Source: Mycobacterium colombiense (GTDB lineage: Bacteria > Actinomycetota > Actinomycetes > Mycobacteriales > Mycobacteriaceae). Taken from it: DNA of 40,005 nt. The translations under genes were made by a program, and so were the position numbers. Position 1 is the stretch's first letter. Every line of letters starts with the position of its first letter. The stretch spans positions 1 through 40,005 of the forward strand of contig NZ_QMEU01000035.1 of NCBI RefSeq assembly GCF_003284975.1. Direction: 5' to 3'. The notes beneath the pieces were generated by a model. That model ran no database searches. It was not told where the DNA came from and worked only from the letters and a program-made list of their open reading frames with translations. This document shows, one piece after another, positions 1 through 12,495 of the stretch.

Positions 1-16
1 GCGCAGGCCTAGCGGT

Positions 17-1198
17 TCATCGGGCGACGGCGACGGCCAGGCGCCCGTCGGGCCGAGTTGCCGTCTGCCGCACTAACATTGCGACGAGCAAGGTACCGGC
101 CGCCAGCAGCCCGCCCACGAACAACACTGTGGCCGGCCAGCCGCCGACGCCGTACACGACGCCGCCCAAGGCGCCGGCCACCGATCCGCCCAGGTAGTAG
201 CTGAACAGGTACAGCGCGGACGCCTCCGCGCGATCGCGGTGCGCCACCGCGCCCACCCAGCCGCTGGCGACGGTGTGCGCGGCGAAGAAGCCGCCGGTGA
301 ACACGCCGACACCGATGACGATGACGGCCAGCGCGTGCGGGATGGTGAGCAGCAGGCCGGCCACGGTGATCGGCAATGCCGTGCCGAGCACGAGCCGGCG
401 GCCCTTGCGGTCGGCGAGCCGCCCGGCCACCACCGACGTCCAGGTGCCCACCAGGTACAGCACGAACAACAGCCCGACCACCGAGGATGCCAATCCGAAG
501 GGCCGGTCCGTCAGCCGGTATCCGAGGTAGTTGTAGACCGTGACGAACGCCCCCATCACCACCGAACCCAAGGCAAACAGCTTCAGCAGCACGGGGTTTC
601 GCACATGTGCGGCAAGGTTGCGCACGGTGTCGCGCACGCTCGCCGCCTTCGGGGTGAAGAACTGAGACCGCGGCACCAACAGGGCGAACACGACCGTACC
701 GGCCAGCGTCATCACCGAGCACACCAGCAGCGCGACCCGCCAATTGCTGACGTCGACGACCAGGGACGGCACGATCCGCCCGAGCAGCCCTCCCACCGTG
801 GTCCCCGCGACGTAGCGGCCCATCGCCGAACCGAGCGACGAGGCGTGCACCTCCTCGGCCAGGAATGCCATGGCGACCGCTGGTATGCCGGCCAGCGCGA
901 CGCCATGCAGCGCGCGTCCGGCCAGCAGCACGCCGAGTGTGGGACTCAGCGGCAGCAACAGCCCGATGACGCTGGACGCTATGCCCGACATCAGCATCAC
1001 GGTGATGCGCCCGTAGCGCTCGGACAGCACGCTCGCCGGGATGATCGACAGCGCCAACATGCCCGTCGTCAGCGAAACCGTCAACGCCGCGGTCGCCGGC
1101 GCGATCCGGTAGGACGCCGACAACGCCGGGAGCAGCGCCTGCGTGCAGTACATGGCGGCGAAACTGGATAGCCCGGCACCGTACAGCGCGATCGTCAT
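17..1198 (-). CDS. MFS transporter, YnfM-like putative efflux pump
   Basis: A major facilitator protein with about 12 hydrophobic segments spread over its whole length. It carries the loop motif A twice: SERYGRITVM between helices 2 and 3, and GRLADRKGRR in the second half. The family exports small molecules using the proton gradient; the substrate cannot be read from sequence. I chose the ATG at 1198 (MTIALYGAG...) because AAGGG lies about 10 nt upstream and because homologues begin just before helix 1. Longer starts at 1246 (ATG) or 1276 (TTG) are possible. It is divergent from the LysR gene, the same layout as the E. coli ynfL-ynfM pair, so the regulator probably controls it. The family call is sure; the substrate is unknown. 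Confidence 0.88.
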   Translation of the reverse strand: MTIALYGAGLSSFAAMYCTQALLPALSASYRIAPATAALTVSLTTGMLALSIIPASVLSERYGRITVMLMSGIASSVIGLLLPLSPTLGVLLAGRALHGVALAGIPAVAMAFLAEEVHASSLGSAMGRYVAGTTVGGLLGRIVPSLVVDVSNWRVALLVCSVMTLAGTVVFALLVPRSQFFTPKAASVRDTVRNLAAHVRNPVLLKLFALGSVVMGAFVTVYNYLGYRLTDRPFGLASSVVGLLFVLYLVGTWTSVVAGRLADRKGRRLVLGTALPITVAGLLLTIPHALAVIVIGVGVFTGGFFAAHTVASGWVGAVAHRDRAEASALYLFSYYLGGSVAGALGGVVYGVGGWPATVLFVGGLLAAGTLLVAMLVRQTATRPDGRLAVAVAR

Positions 1199-1296
1199 TC
1201 GCCGATATCCCTTGGATCCGGCCTGATGTGCGACGACGTGAGGCATGCCAACCATGCTTCGGGTCGCGCCACCCAAAAGGAAATGAATTATTTCGG

Positions 1297-1324
1297 TGCT
1301 TATGATGCGTGAAACACATAAGCA
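1297..1324. promoter_or_regulatory. Perfect 8-bp inverted repeat, probable LysR operator
   Basis: TGCTTATG (1297-1304) and CATAAGCA (1317-1324) form a perfect palindrome with a 12-base spacer. It lies in the gap between the MFS and LysR genes, just upstream of the LysR ribosome-binding site. LysR-type regulators bind such dyads, so this is the natural candidate site for autoregulation and control of the divergent exporter. The function is inferred. Confidence 0.6.
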
Positions 1325-1335
1325 GAGGTGGCTGC

Positions 1336-2235
1336 ATGGCGGACGGCGACTACGAGTGGTTCATCGCACTCGCCGAATTGCAGCACGTCACGGCGGCGGC
1401 GCAGCAGCTCCATGTCGCTCAGCCGACGCTGACCCGGATGCTGGCTCGCCTGGAACAGCAGGTGGGGACGCCGCTGTTCGACCGGCACGGCAGGCGCCTT
1501 GCCCTCAACACGTACGGCCGGATCTTCTACGAGCACGCGCGGCGGGCCCAGCTCGAGCTCGATTCGGCCCGGCGCGAGATCGATGACCTGACAAACCCGG
1601 CCGTCAGCGAGATCCGGTTGGCCTTTCTGAGCTCGTTCGGATCGACGGTGGTTCCGAGATTGATCGCGAAGTTCGGGGAATCGTCACCGCGGGTGACGTT
1701 CGCGTTGGAGGAAGGGCCCGCCGAGTCGATCGGCGATCGCGTGCGGTCCGGCGACGTCGACGTCGGCGTGGTATCGCCACGGCCGCGCAAACGAACGCTG
1801 GCCTGGCGCAGCCTGTTTCGTCAACGGTTGGGCATCGCCGTGCCCCAGGACCACCGCTTCTCGCACGGTGCGGCGGTGTCCATGATCGATCTGGCCGACG
1901 AGCGCTTCGTGACGATGCACCGCGGATTCGGCATGCGGGGACTGCTCGACGAGCTCTGTGCGGCAGCGCAGTTTCGGCCCCGCATCGGATTGGAGGCCCC
2001 GACCCTCACGACGGTCGCCGGCCTGGTCGCCGCGGGGCTGGGCGTCAGCCTGGTACCCATCGACGGCAGCGAGTACGCGCCGGGGGTGCGGGTGCTGCGG
2101 CTGGCCGACGCCGACGCCTATCGCGATGTCGGCATGATCTGGAATTCCGGTCGACCGCTGTCTCGCTCGGCACGCGACTTCATCGCGGCCGCCGCGGCGG
2201 TAGAACACCGCCGGACGAAGGATCCGATCAGCTGA
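1336..2235 (+). CDS. LysR family transcriptional regulator
   Basis: A 299-residue LysR-type regulator. The N-terminal winged helix-turn-helix is at about residues 5-65, with the typical run VTAAAQQLHVAQPTLTRML and then a GTPLFDR segment. The rest, about residues 90-295, is the periplasmic-binding-protein-like effector domain. The start at ATG 1336 is set by AGAGG 8-12 nt upstream; an in-frame ATG at 1309 would put the operator palindrome inside the gene and is less likely. The divergent MFS gene is the likely target. The inducer is unknown. Confidence 0.93.
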   Translation: MADGDYEWFIALAELQHVTAAAQQLHVAQPTLTRMLARLEQQVGTPLFDRHGRRLALNTYGRIFYEHARRAQLELDSARREIDDLTNPAVSEIRLAFLSSFGSTVVPRLIAKFGESSPRVTFALEEGPAESIGDRVRSGDVDVGVVSPRPRKRTLAWRSLFRQRLGIAVPQDHRFSHGAAVSMIDLADERFVTMHRGFGMRGLLDELCAAAQFRPRIGLEAPTLTTVAGLVAAGLGVSLVPIDGSEYAPGVRVLRLADADAYRDVGMIWNSGRPLSRSARDFIAAAAAVEHRRTKDPIS

Positions 2236-2261
2236 ACCCAACGACCACCCGCGGGTACCGC

Positions 2262-3335
2262 TCAGACCGCGATCTGGTGGTGACGGGTCTGATTACCGCC
2301 ACACCGCTTCGCCTCGTACATCGCGGTGTCGGCATGGGCGACCAACTGGTGAAACGCGTGCTCGGCGTAGTCCGAGACCACGTTGCTCAACGCCAGCGTG
2401 GCGATTCCGACGCTGGCGGTCACCGACACGTCCACCCCGGCCACGGCGTCGCAGAGCTGCCGACCCCAGTCCGGCAGCTGTTCTGTCGTCACGATGTCGG
2501 CGACCAGGAATTCCTCCCCGCCGACCCGCCCGACCACAGCGGTGTCGCCGCATGCGGTGGTCAAGGTGCCCGCCACCGCGATCAGCGCCTCGTCGCCGGC
2601 GGCGTGTCCGCGACTGTCGTTGAGCTCTTTGAAGCGGTCGAGATCGACCATGGCGACCGCCAGAAACATGTGATGGGCGCCGGCCAGCATTCGGCCGACA
2701 ATGGCCCGATCGCAGGCTCTCCGGTTCAGCAGACCGGTCAGCGGGTCACGGTTCGCGCGCAAGAGGTCCATCCACAGCGCGCGCACCACGACCTGGATGG
2801 CAAGCGGCACGACCACGTTGAGTTCCAAAACCAGAAAGTAACCGGTGAAGGCCAGCAGGGTCTGCCCGCTGGCGGCCAGCCGCACCGCCTGCCAGGCCCC
2901 AATCGCGCTGGCCAGGACGAAATTCAGCGCCATGAGCCGGACCGTATGGAAGAACGCGATGTAGCCGCCGGTGACCGATAACGCCGAGCACGACATCAGC
3001 CCGACGAGTGGCTGAGGCTGCCATAGACAACCGCCACCAATGGATATGGCGCCGGTCAGGATGTAGAAGATGGACTGTCGTCGGGTGGGCCACCCGCTCA
3101 ACCACAACGCCGCCATGCCCAGACCCAAGACGGCGGCGACGATCGAAACCGTCAGCGCCACACGCGGATACAATGGGACGGGCCCGTACAACACGTTGAC
3201 CGGCACCAATACCAACGAGGACGCCACGACGGCGAGAACCCTGCGGGTGCTCGTGCTGAGCCCGTGCGCCTGCAAATAACCTGTCAGCCAATCGAAGTGG
3301 TCGTCTTGCGTCCACCACGTCGCCAGCCGCGTCAT
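2262..3335 (-). CDS. Membrane-bound GGDEF diguanylate cyclase
   Basis: A 357-residue protein with about six N-terminal membrane helices (residues 31-190) followed by a GGDEF domain. RDPLTGLLNR is at about 196-205, the metal/GTP motif MVDLDRFKELND at about 229-240, and the signature GGEEF at 272-276. An intact signature predicts synthesis of cyclic di-GMP from two GTP at the membrane. The inhibitory I-site (RxxD five residues before the signature) is absent; the aligned residues are GDTA. No EAL domain is fused. ATG 3335 has a GGAAAGG box 7 nt upstream. The membrane part resembles no sensor family I can name. It converges on the LysR gene and diverges from the Ada-AlkA gene. Confidence 0.9.
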   Translation of the reverse strand: MTRLATWWTQDDHFDWLTGYLQAHGLSTSTRRVLAVVASSLVLVPVNVLYGPVPLYPRVALTVSIVAAVLGLGMAALWLSGWPTRRQSIFYILTGAISIGGGCLWQPQPLVGLMSCSALSVTGGYIAFFHTVRLMALNFVLASAIGAWQAVRLAASGQTLLAFTGYFLVLELNVVVPLAIQVVVRALWMDLLRANRDPLTGLLNRRACDRAIVGRMLAGAHHMFLAVAMVDLDRFKELNDSRGHAAGDEALIAVAGTLTTACGDTAVVGRVGGEEFLVADIVTTEQLPDWGRQLCDAVAGVDVSVTASVGIATLALSNVVSDYAEHAFHQLVAHADTAMYEAKRCGGNQTRHHQIAV

Positions 3336-3561
3336 CGGTTCGCCTTTCCCCGAACTCGCTCGCCCCGTTCGGGCCATAGCAAAGGAGCCGGCGAGTTGCG
3401 TCACAGTTAATACCATCGCGCGCTGGAAATAGCTCGAATGGACGAGAAAGGCACATCGGATGGCGCGCCGCCCACCAGGTTGAATAGGTCGCGCGGGTGC
3501 ATCCCACGACGATGTCGCTTTTCCGCCAGTTTTGTCGGGGGCCGAGTGTAAGTGTGGAACC

Positions 3562-5049
3562 GTGCACGACGATTTCGAACGCTGCTACCGCGCCGTCCAG
3601 TCTAAGGACGCCCGGTTCGACGGCTGGTTCGTTACCGCGGTGCTGACCACCCGGATCTATTGCCGGCCCAGCTGCCCGGTGCGGCCACCGTTCGCCCGTA
3701 ACGTGCGGTTTTATCCAACCGCCGCTGCCGCGCAGCGGGCCGGCTTTCGCGCGTGCAAGCGGTGCCGCCCCGACGCCTCCCCGGGCTCTCCGGAATGGAA
3801 CGTGCGGGATGACATCGTGGCGCGCACGATGCGGCTGATCGCCGACGGCACGGTGGACCGTGCGGGAGTCACCGGCCTGGCTGCCGAACTCGGTTACACC
3901 ACCCGGCAGCTGGAGCGCCTCCTGCAGGTCGAGGTCGGGGCCGGCCCCCTCGCCCTGGCCCGCGCGCAACGGGCGCAAACCGCGCGCGTGCTGATCGAGA
4001 CGACGGATCTGCCGTTCGGAGACGTCGCATTCGCCGCGGGCTTTTCCAGCATCCGTCAGTTCAACGACACCGTGCGCTCGGTGTTCGACAACGCACCGAG
4101 CGCGCTGCGGCGGCGCGCGGTGACCCGCACCGCGTCGGCCCCGAATTCGCCTGGCACCGTGAGCCTTCGGCTCCCGGTGCGCACACCCTTCGCGTACGCC
4201 GGTGTCTTCGGTCATCTGGCGGCGGGCACGGTTCCCGGTTGCGAGGAGATCCGCGATGGCGCCTACCGGCGCAGCCTGCGCCTGCCGTTCGGCAACGCGA
4301 TCGTCGCCCTGACGCCCGCCCTCGATCACGTCCGTTGCGTGCTCGTGCTCGACGACTTTCGCGATCTGACGACGGCCATCGCGCGCTGCCGGCGTCTGCT
4401 GGACCTCGATGCCGACCCGCAAGCCGTGGACGATGCGCTCGGCGCGGACGACGAGTTCGCCGCCGTCGTAGCCAAGGCGCCCGGACAGCGAATTCCGCGC
4501 ACGGTCGACGAGGCCGAGCTCGCGGTGCGTGCGGTGCTGGGCCAGCAGGTGTCCACCAAGGCCGCGAGCACCCATGCGGGCCGCCTGGTCGCCGCCTATG
4601 GGCAGCCGATCGACGATCGGGAGGGATCGCTGACCCACACCTTCCCGTCCGTCGAGCAGTTGGCCGAGATCGACCCCGTTCATCTGGCGGTGCCCAGAGC
4701 TCGACAACGAACCCTGAGCGCTCTGGTCGCCGGCCTCGCCGACGGCAGTGTGGTGCTGAGCCCCGGGTGCGACTGGGATAGGGCCCGAACGCAACTGCTC
4801 GCCCTGCCCGGGGTGGGCCCGTGGACCGCGGAGGTCATCGCCATGCGCGGCCTCGGCGATCCCGACGCGTTTCCCGCCAGCGATCTGGGCGTGCGCCTGG
4901 CCGCCGAACAGCTGGGCCTGCCGTCGGGCGAACGGTCCCTCGCCGCTCGCGCCGCACAGTGGCGACCGTGGCGTTCCTACGCCACCCAATACCTTTGGAC
5001 CACTCTCGAGCATCCGGTAAACCGTTGGCCGCCACAGGAGGTCGCATGA
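3562..5049 (+). CDS. alkA: Ada-AlkA fusion: methylation sensor/regulator and 3-methyladenine DNA glycosylase
   Basis: A 495-residue fusion, nearly the same length as M. tuberculosis AlkA. The Ada zinc domain is at about residues 1-75 with Cys34, Cys38, Cys65 and Cys68; Cys34 matches the methyl-accepting cysteine of E. coli Ada. An AraC-type DNA-binding domain follows at about 80-185, then an AlkA N-terminal domain at about 195-300, then the HhH-GPD glycosylase with the hairpin LPGVGPWTA at 415-423 and the catalytic Asp441. It should sense methyl-phosphotriesters, activate transcription and excise alkylated purines. The GTG start at 3562 gives the family N-terminus (MHDDFERCYRA); a TTG at 3532 is less likely. 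Its stop overlaps the first base run of a MIRU-like element, and ogt follows on the same strand. Confidence 0.95.
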   Translation: MHDDFERCYRAVQSKDARFDGWFVTAVLTTRIYCRPSCPVRPPFARNVRFYPTAAAAQRAGFRACKRCRPDASPGSPEWNVRDDIVARTMRLIADGTVDRAGVTGLAAELGYTTRQLERLLQVEVGAGPLALARAQRAQTARVLIETTDLPFGDVAFAAGFSSIRQFNDTVRSVFDNAPSALRRRAVTRTASAPNSPGTVSLRLPVRTPFAYAGVFGHLAAGTVPGCEEIRDGAYRRSLRLPFGNAIVALTPALDHVRCVLVLDDFRDLTTAIARCRRLLDLDADPQAVDDALGADDEFAAVVAKAPGQRIPRTVDEAELAVRAVLGQQVSTKAASTHAGRLVAAYGQPIDDREGSLTHTFPSVEQLAEIDPVHLAVPRARQRTLSALVAGLADGSVVLSPGCDWDRARTQLLALPGVGPWTAEVIAMRGLGDPDAFPASDLGVRLAAEQLGLPSGERSLAARAAQWRPWRSYATQYLWTTLEHPVNRWPPQEVA

Positions 5050-5151
5050 TTCGCGCCGGCGACGAGGGCAGCGGGGCACGCCCCCACGAGTGGGAGTTAC
5101 CCCCGCCCGCTTGCGGGGGACGAAGCGACGAGGAGGAGTGGCGCACATGAT
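5046..5151 (+). repeat. MIRU-like intergenic repeat between alkA and ogt
   Basis: The 101 bases between the alkA stop and the ogt start are bounded by direct copies of CATGAT (5045-5050 and 5146-5151). The 5' copy overlaps the alkA TGA and the 3' copy contains the ogt ATG. The 3' end carries GACGAAGCGACGAGGAGG, a motif of mycobacterial interspersed repetitive units, which are known to sit at stop/start overlaps. A perfect 7-bp hairpin (CCCCCGC 5100-5106, GCGGGGG 5113-5119) lies inside. Removing one 101-base unit would restore a simple ATGA overlap between the two genes. The element also supplies the strong ribosome-binding site for ogt. Confidence 0.7.
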
Positions 5152-5638
5152 CGAGTACCGCACCATCGACAGCCCGATCGGGCTGCTGACCCTGGCCGGT
5201 CGCGGCTCCGTGCTGACGAATCTGCGAATGGTCGACCAGACCTATGAGCCGAGCCGCGCCGGCTGGTCGCCGAACCCCCGGGGGTTCGGCGGGGCTGTCG
5301 AGCAACTCGCCGCGTATTTCGCCGGCGAGCTGACGAATTTCGATGTAGAGCTGGACCTGCGAGGAACCGAATTTCAGCGCCGAGTATGGCGGGCGCTGCT
5401 GACCATTCCGTACGGCGAAACCCGCTCGTACGGCGAAATCGCCGAGCAGATCGCAGCGCCGGGCGCCGCGCGCGCCGTCGGGTTGGCCAACGGCCACAAC
5501 CCGATCGCCATCGTCGTTCCCTGCCATCGCGTCATCGGGGCAAATGGAAGCCTCACGGGCTTCGGCGGCGGACTCGGCCGAAAGCGCACACTGCTCGAAT
5601 TAGAAAAGCAACGGGTGACATTGACACTTTTCGATTAA
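5147..5638 (+). CDS. ogt: Methylated-DNA-protein cysteine methyltransferase
   Basis: A 163-residue O6-alkylguanine-DNA alkyltransferase. The active-site motif VVPCHRVIG places the alkyl acceptor at Cys126. A helix-turn-helix DNA-binding region lies just before it (about residues 75-115), followed by the family segment GSLTGFGGG. The enzyme removes alkyl groups from O6 of guanine in a suicidal, one-turnover reaction. GAGGAGG about 10 nt upstream fixes the ATG at 5147; this box lies in the MIRU-like element. The gene follows the Ada-AlkA fusion and was probably co-transcribed with it. It converges on the rRNA operon, separated by a strong bidirectional terminator. Confidence 0.96.
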   Translation: MIEYRTIDSPIGLLTLAGRGSVLTNLRMVDQTYEPSRAGWSPNPRGFGGAVEQLAAYFAGELTNFDVELDLRGTEFQRRVWRALLTIPYGETRSYGEIAEQIAAPGAARAVGLANGHNPIAIVVPCHRVIGANGSLTGFGGGLGRKRTLLELEKQRVTLTLFD

Positions 5639-5647
5639 TTGCGCATG

Positions 5648-5679
5648 CAAAAACACCCCCGTTGCCGGGGGTGTTTTTG
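5648..5679. terminator. Bidirectional intrinsic terminator between ogt and the rRNA operon
   Basis: A perfect 14-bp stem (5648-5661 with 5666-5679) with a four-base loop; on the minus strand the loop is GCAA, a GNRA tetraloop. The arms are an A5 tract, then CACCCCCG, and the complement ending in a T5 tract, so it has a U-run in both directions. It ends both ogt (plus) and the rRNA operon (minus), 5 bases beyond the 5S gene. Confidence 0.9.
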
Positions 5680-5683
5680 TGTA

Positions 5684-5798
5684 TGTTCGGCGGTGTCCTA
5701 CTTTTCCACCCGTATGGGCAGTATCATCGGCGCTGACAGGCTTAGCTTCCGGGTTCGGAATGGGACCGGGCGTTTCCCTGTCGCTGTGGCCGCCGTAA
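5684..5798 (-). rRNA. rrf: 5S ribosomal RNA
   Basis: A 115-base gene in the orientation of the rRNA operon, with the conserved 5S core (CCCATTCCGAACCCGGAAG on the minus strand) and complementary ends (TTACGGCGGCC at the 5' end, GGTGTC...CCGAACA at the 3' end). The length equals that of the M. tuberculosis gene. It is the last gene of the operon, next to the terminator. Confidence 0.95.
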
Positions 5799-5832
5799 CT
5801 CTATTTAAATTTGTTTGGTGGGGGGTGTGGCG

Positions 5833-5856
5833 TTTCGCGGCATTGCTGCCGTGAAA
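5833..5856 (-). other. Hairpin in the 23S-5S spacer
   Basis: TTTC-CGGCA, loop GCAA, TGCCG-GAAA pair with one internal mismatch in the approximately 80-base spacer between 23S and 5S rRNA. The GNRA loop suggests a stable structure in the precursor, perhaps a processing signal. The role is inferred. Confidence 0.5.
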
Positions 5857-5880
5857 TGGACTGTGGTTGCGATTGTGTGT

Positions 5881-10805
<4,925 letters not shown>

Positions 10806-10887
10806 TCTCCTCGCAGAACGAGGTGAATTTCAAATCAGAGATAATCTGACCTAACAAAAAGACACCAAAAACTGGCATCAAAAAAAC

Positions 10888-10923
10888 GACCATACCCACA
10901 CACGGGGGGTGCGAAGTATGGTC
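10888..10923 (-). other. Terminator-like hairpin in the rRNA leader
   Basis: On the minus strand GACCATAC pairs with GTATGGTC, with a further inner stem of CGCAC and GUGUG around a C-rich loop. It is followed by G and seven T residues (10886-10880). This has the form of an intrinsic terminator, yet it lies inside the leader, after the boxA region and about 75 bases before 16S rRNA. It may be a processing structure or a site that antitermination must pass. Confidence 0.55.
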
Positions 10924-10947
10924 AAAAAACAACAACAAATAAAAAGA

Positions 10948-10978
10948 CCAAACACACTATTGAGTTCTCAAACAACAC
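10948..10978 (-). promoter_or_regulatory. rRNA leader boxA region and 5' arm of the pre-16S processing stem
   Basis: The minus strand reads TGTTTGAGAACTC then AATAGTGTGTTTGG, the conserved boxA-like antitermination region of mycobacterial rRNA leaders. The same 31 bases are complementary to the spacer at 9140-9170, so the element also closes the stem around precursor 16S rRNA. It lies in the 368-base gene-free stretch 10806-11173, which otherwise holds the promoters and the leader hairpin. Confidence 0.75.
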
Positions 10979-11008
10979 TTGTTTCGCCCGTTTTGGGGCA
11001 ACCCTGCC

Positions 11009-11038
11009 AGCTTAATACAGATCCGGCAGGTAAGTCAA
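11009..11038 (-). promoter_or_regulatory. rRNA operon promoter P1
   Basis: On the minus strand TTGACT (11038-11033), an 18-base spacer, then TAAGCT (11014-11009). The sequence around it matches the pattern of M. tuberculosis rrn P1 (TTGACT, 18 bases, TAGACT). Transcription should begin near 11002, about 197 bases before 16S rRNA. Confidence 0.75.
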
Positions 11039-11084
11039 CTCCCAGTTTTGGTCTGCTAGAGACCGTCTCGGGAGCAGCCGTGCC

Positions 11085-11114
11085 AGGCTAGTACCAATCC
11101 AGCGAGGGAGTCAA
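11085..11114 (-). promoter_or_regulatory. Upstream rRNA promoter (PCL1-like)
   Basis: A second TTGACT (11114-11109), 18-base spacer and TAGCCT (11090-11085), 76 bases upstream of P1. The two promoters are near-repeats of one another: both continue with CTGGCA and GG after the -10 box. Slow growers such as M. tuberculosis and M. leprae also have two rRNA promoters after murA. Confidence 0.65.
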
Positions 11115-11173
11115 GGGCCCCGCTCTCGTCCACCTTCGCGTTGGTGATCGCGCTTGTGGGGCACTGACTTTGG

Positions 11174-12427
11174 TTACTGTACCCGCTCGATCTCCGCTCC
11201 CAAAATCGCCAGGTTTTCCACGAACAACGGGTAGCCGCGATCGATGTGGAAGACGTCGTGGACCTCGGTGTCTCCGTCGGCGACAAGCCCGGCCAATACC
11301 AGGCCCGCGCCGGCCCGGATGTCCGAACACCACACTGGCGCGCTCGACAATTGCGGCAGTCCCCGAACGACGGCGTGATGTCCGTCGGTGCGGGCATCGG
11401 CGCCCAAACGAATCATTTCCTCGACGAAGCGAAAGCGCGCCTCGAATACGTTCTCGGTGATCATCGAAGTGCCGTCGGCGATCGAGGCTAAGGCGATGGC
11501 CATCGGCTGCAGGTCTGTCGGGAATCCGGGGTATGGCAGGGTCGCCACGTTGACGGCCTTGGGGCGCTCGTACTGCGCCACCCGGAAGCTGTCGTCGGTC
11601 TGGGTCACGGTGGCGCCGGCGTCGTGCAATTTGTGCAGCACCACCTGCAGGTGTGCCGGGTCGATGCCCGTCACCGTGATGTCACCGCGGGTGATCGCGG
11701 CCGCGATCCCCCAGGTGGCGGCGACGATGCGATCCCCGATGACGCGATGCTCGGTCGGGTGCAGCTTCGGGACGCCGGTGATGGTCATGGTCGGCGAACC
11801 GGCGCCTTCGATCTGCGCGCCCATCTGGTTCAGCATCGTGCATAGGTCGACGACGTCGGGCTCGCGTGCCGCATTGTGGATGACGGTCACGCCCTCGGCC
11901 ACGACTGCGGCCATCAGGATGTTCTCGGTGGCGCCCACCGAGGGGAACTCCAGCTGAATCTCCGCACCGCGCAGCGTATCGGCCTGCGCCACCACGCATC
12001 CGTGCTCGATGTTGCATTGCGCGCCGAGCTGGCGCAGGCCGGCCTGATGCATGTCCAGTGGGCGCGAACCGATCGCGTCACCGCCGGGCAGCGCGACGCG
12101 TGCGCGCTTGCAACGCCCGACCAGCGGTCCCAGCACGCACACCGACGCGCGAAACTGCCGGACCGCGGCGAAGTCGGCGTCGTATTTCGGCTCGTCCGGA
12201 GAGGTGATGCGGGCGACGTCGCCGTCCAGTTCGACGGTCGCGCCCAGCCCGCGCAGCACCTCGGCCATCAACGGCACGTCAAGGATGTCGGGGCAGTTGG
12301 TGATCGTGCTGGTGCCTTCGGCCAGCAGCGTTGCGGCCATCAGCTTGAGCACGCTGTTTTTCGCGCCCCCTACTGCGACTTCGCCGGACAACCGGTTGCC
12401 GCCGGTCACCACGAATCGCTCAGCCAC
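11174..12427 (-). CDS. murA: UDP-N-acetylglucosamine 1-carboxyvinyltransferase
   Basis: A 417-residue MurA, which transfers enolpyruvate from PEP to UDP-GlcNAc, the first committed step of peptidoglycan synthesis in the cytoplasm. Lys24-Asn25 lie in the N-terminal [10 protein letters not shown] motif. The active-site loop reads [11 protein letters not shown]: residue 117 is Asp where most bacteria have Cys, the change that gives mycobacteria natural fosfomycin resistance. I chose the GTG at 12427 because the protein then begins [10 protein letters not shown] like M. tuberculosis MurA and because a -10 box lies exactly 7 nt upstream. The rRNA operon follows in the same direction. Confidence 0.97.
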   Translation of the reverse strand: MAERFVVTGGNRLSGEVAVGGAKNSVLKLMAATLLAEGTSTITNCPDILDVPLMAEVLRGLGATVELDGDVARITSPDEPKYDADFAAVRQFRASVCVLGPLVGRCKRARVALPGGDAIGSRPLDMHQAGLRQLGAQCNIEHGCVVAQADTLRGAEIQLEFPSVGATENILMAAVVAEGVTVIHNAAREPDVVDLCTMLNQMGAQIEGAGSPTMTITGVPKLHPTEHRVIGDRIVAATWGIAAAITRGDITVTGIDPAHLQVVLHKLHDAGATVTQTDDSFRVAQYERPKAVNVATLPYPGFPTDLQPMAIALASIADGTSMITENVFEARFRFVEEMIRLGADARTDGHHAVVRGLPQLSSAPVWCSDIRAGAGLVLAGLVADGDTEVHDVFHIDRGYPLFVENLAILGAEIERVQ

Positions 12428-12434
12428 CCGCGTC

Positions 12435-12463
12435 AGTCTAGTGAAGCGGTATCGCCTTGTCAG
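12435..12463 (-). promoter_or_regulatory. murA promoter, predicted to give a leaderless mRNA
   Basis: On the minus strand CTGACA (12463-12458), a 17-base spacer, then TAGACT (12440-12435), a good housekeeping sigma-factor promoter. Only seven bases separate the -10 box from the murA GTG, so the transcript should start on the start codon itself. No Shine-Dalgarno sequence is visible. Confidence 0.65.
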
Positions 12464-12483
12464 TCGGCCAAGCCACACCCGAG

Positions 12484-12489
12484 TACGGT
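12484..12489 (+). promoter_or_regulatory. Possible -10 box for a leaderless adenosyltransferase mRNA
   Basis: TACGGT fits the mycobacterial TAnnnT -10 pattern and stands six bases before the ATG at 12496. There is no Shine-Dalgarno sequence upstream and no clear -35 box, so the evidence is modest. Confidence 0.4.
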
Positions 12490-12495
12490 TTGCTC

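Noticed and set aside
1199..1276. N-terminal extension of the MFS protein from a TTG at 1276
   Set aside because: The added residues are not hydrophobic and not family-like, and no ribosome-binding site supports TTG.
1309..1335. Longer LysR protein from ATG 1309
   Set aside because: It would place the operator palindrome in the coding region, and the good ribosome-binding site serves ATG 1336.
3532..3561. Ten-residue longer Ada-AlkA protein from a TTG
   Set aside because: The family protein starts at MHDDFERCYRA, given by the GTG at 3562.
2746..5166. 806-codon open frame on the minus strand
   Set aside because: It is antisense to the Ada-AlkA gene and out of frame with the GGDEF gene. The composition is Arg/Gly/His-rich as in high-GC shadow frames, and no domain is recognisable.
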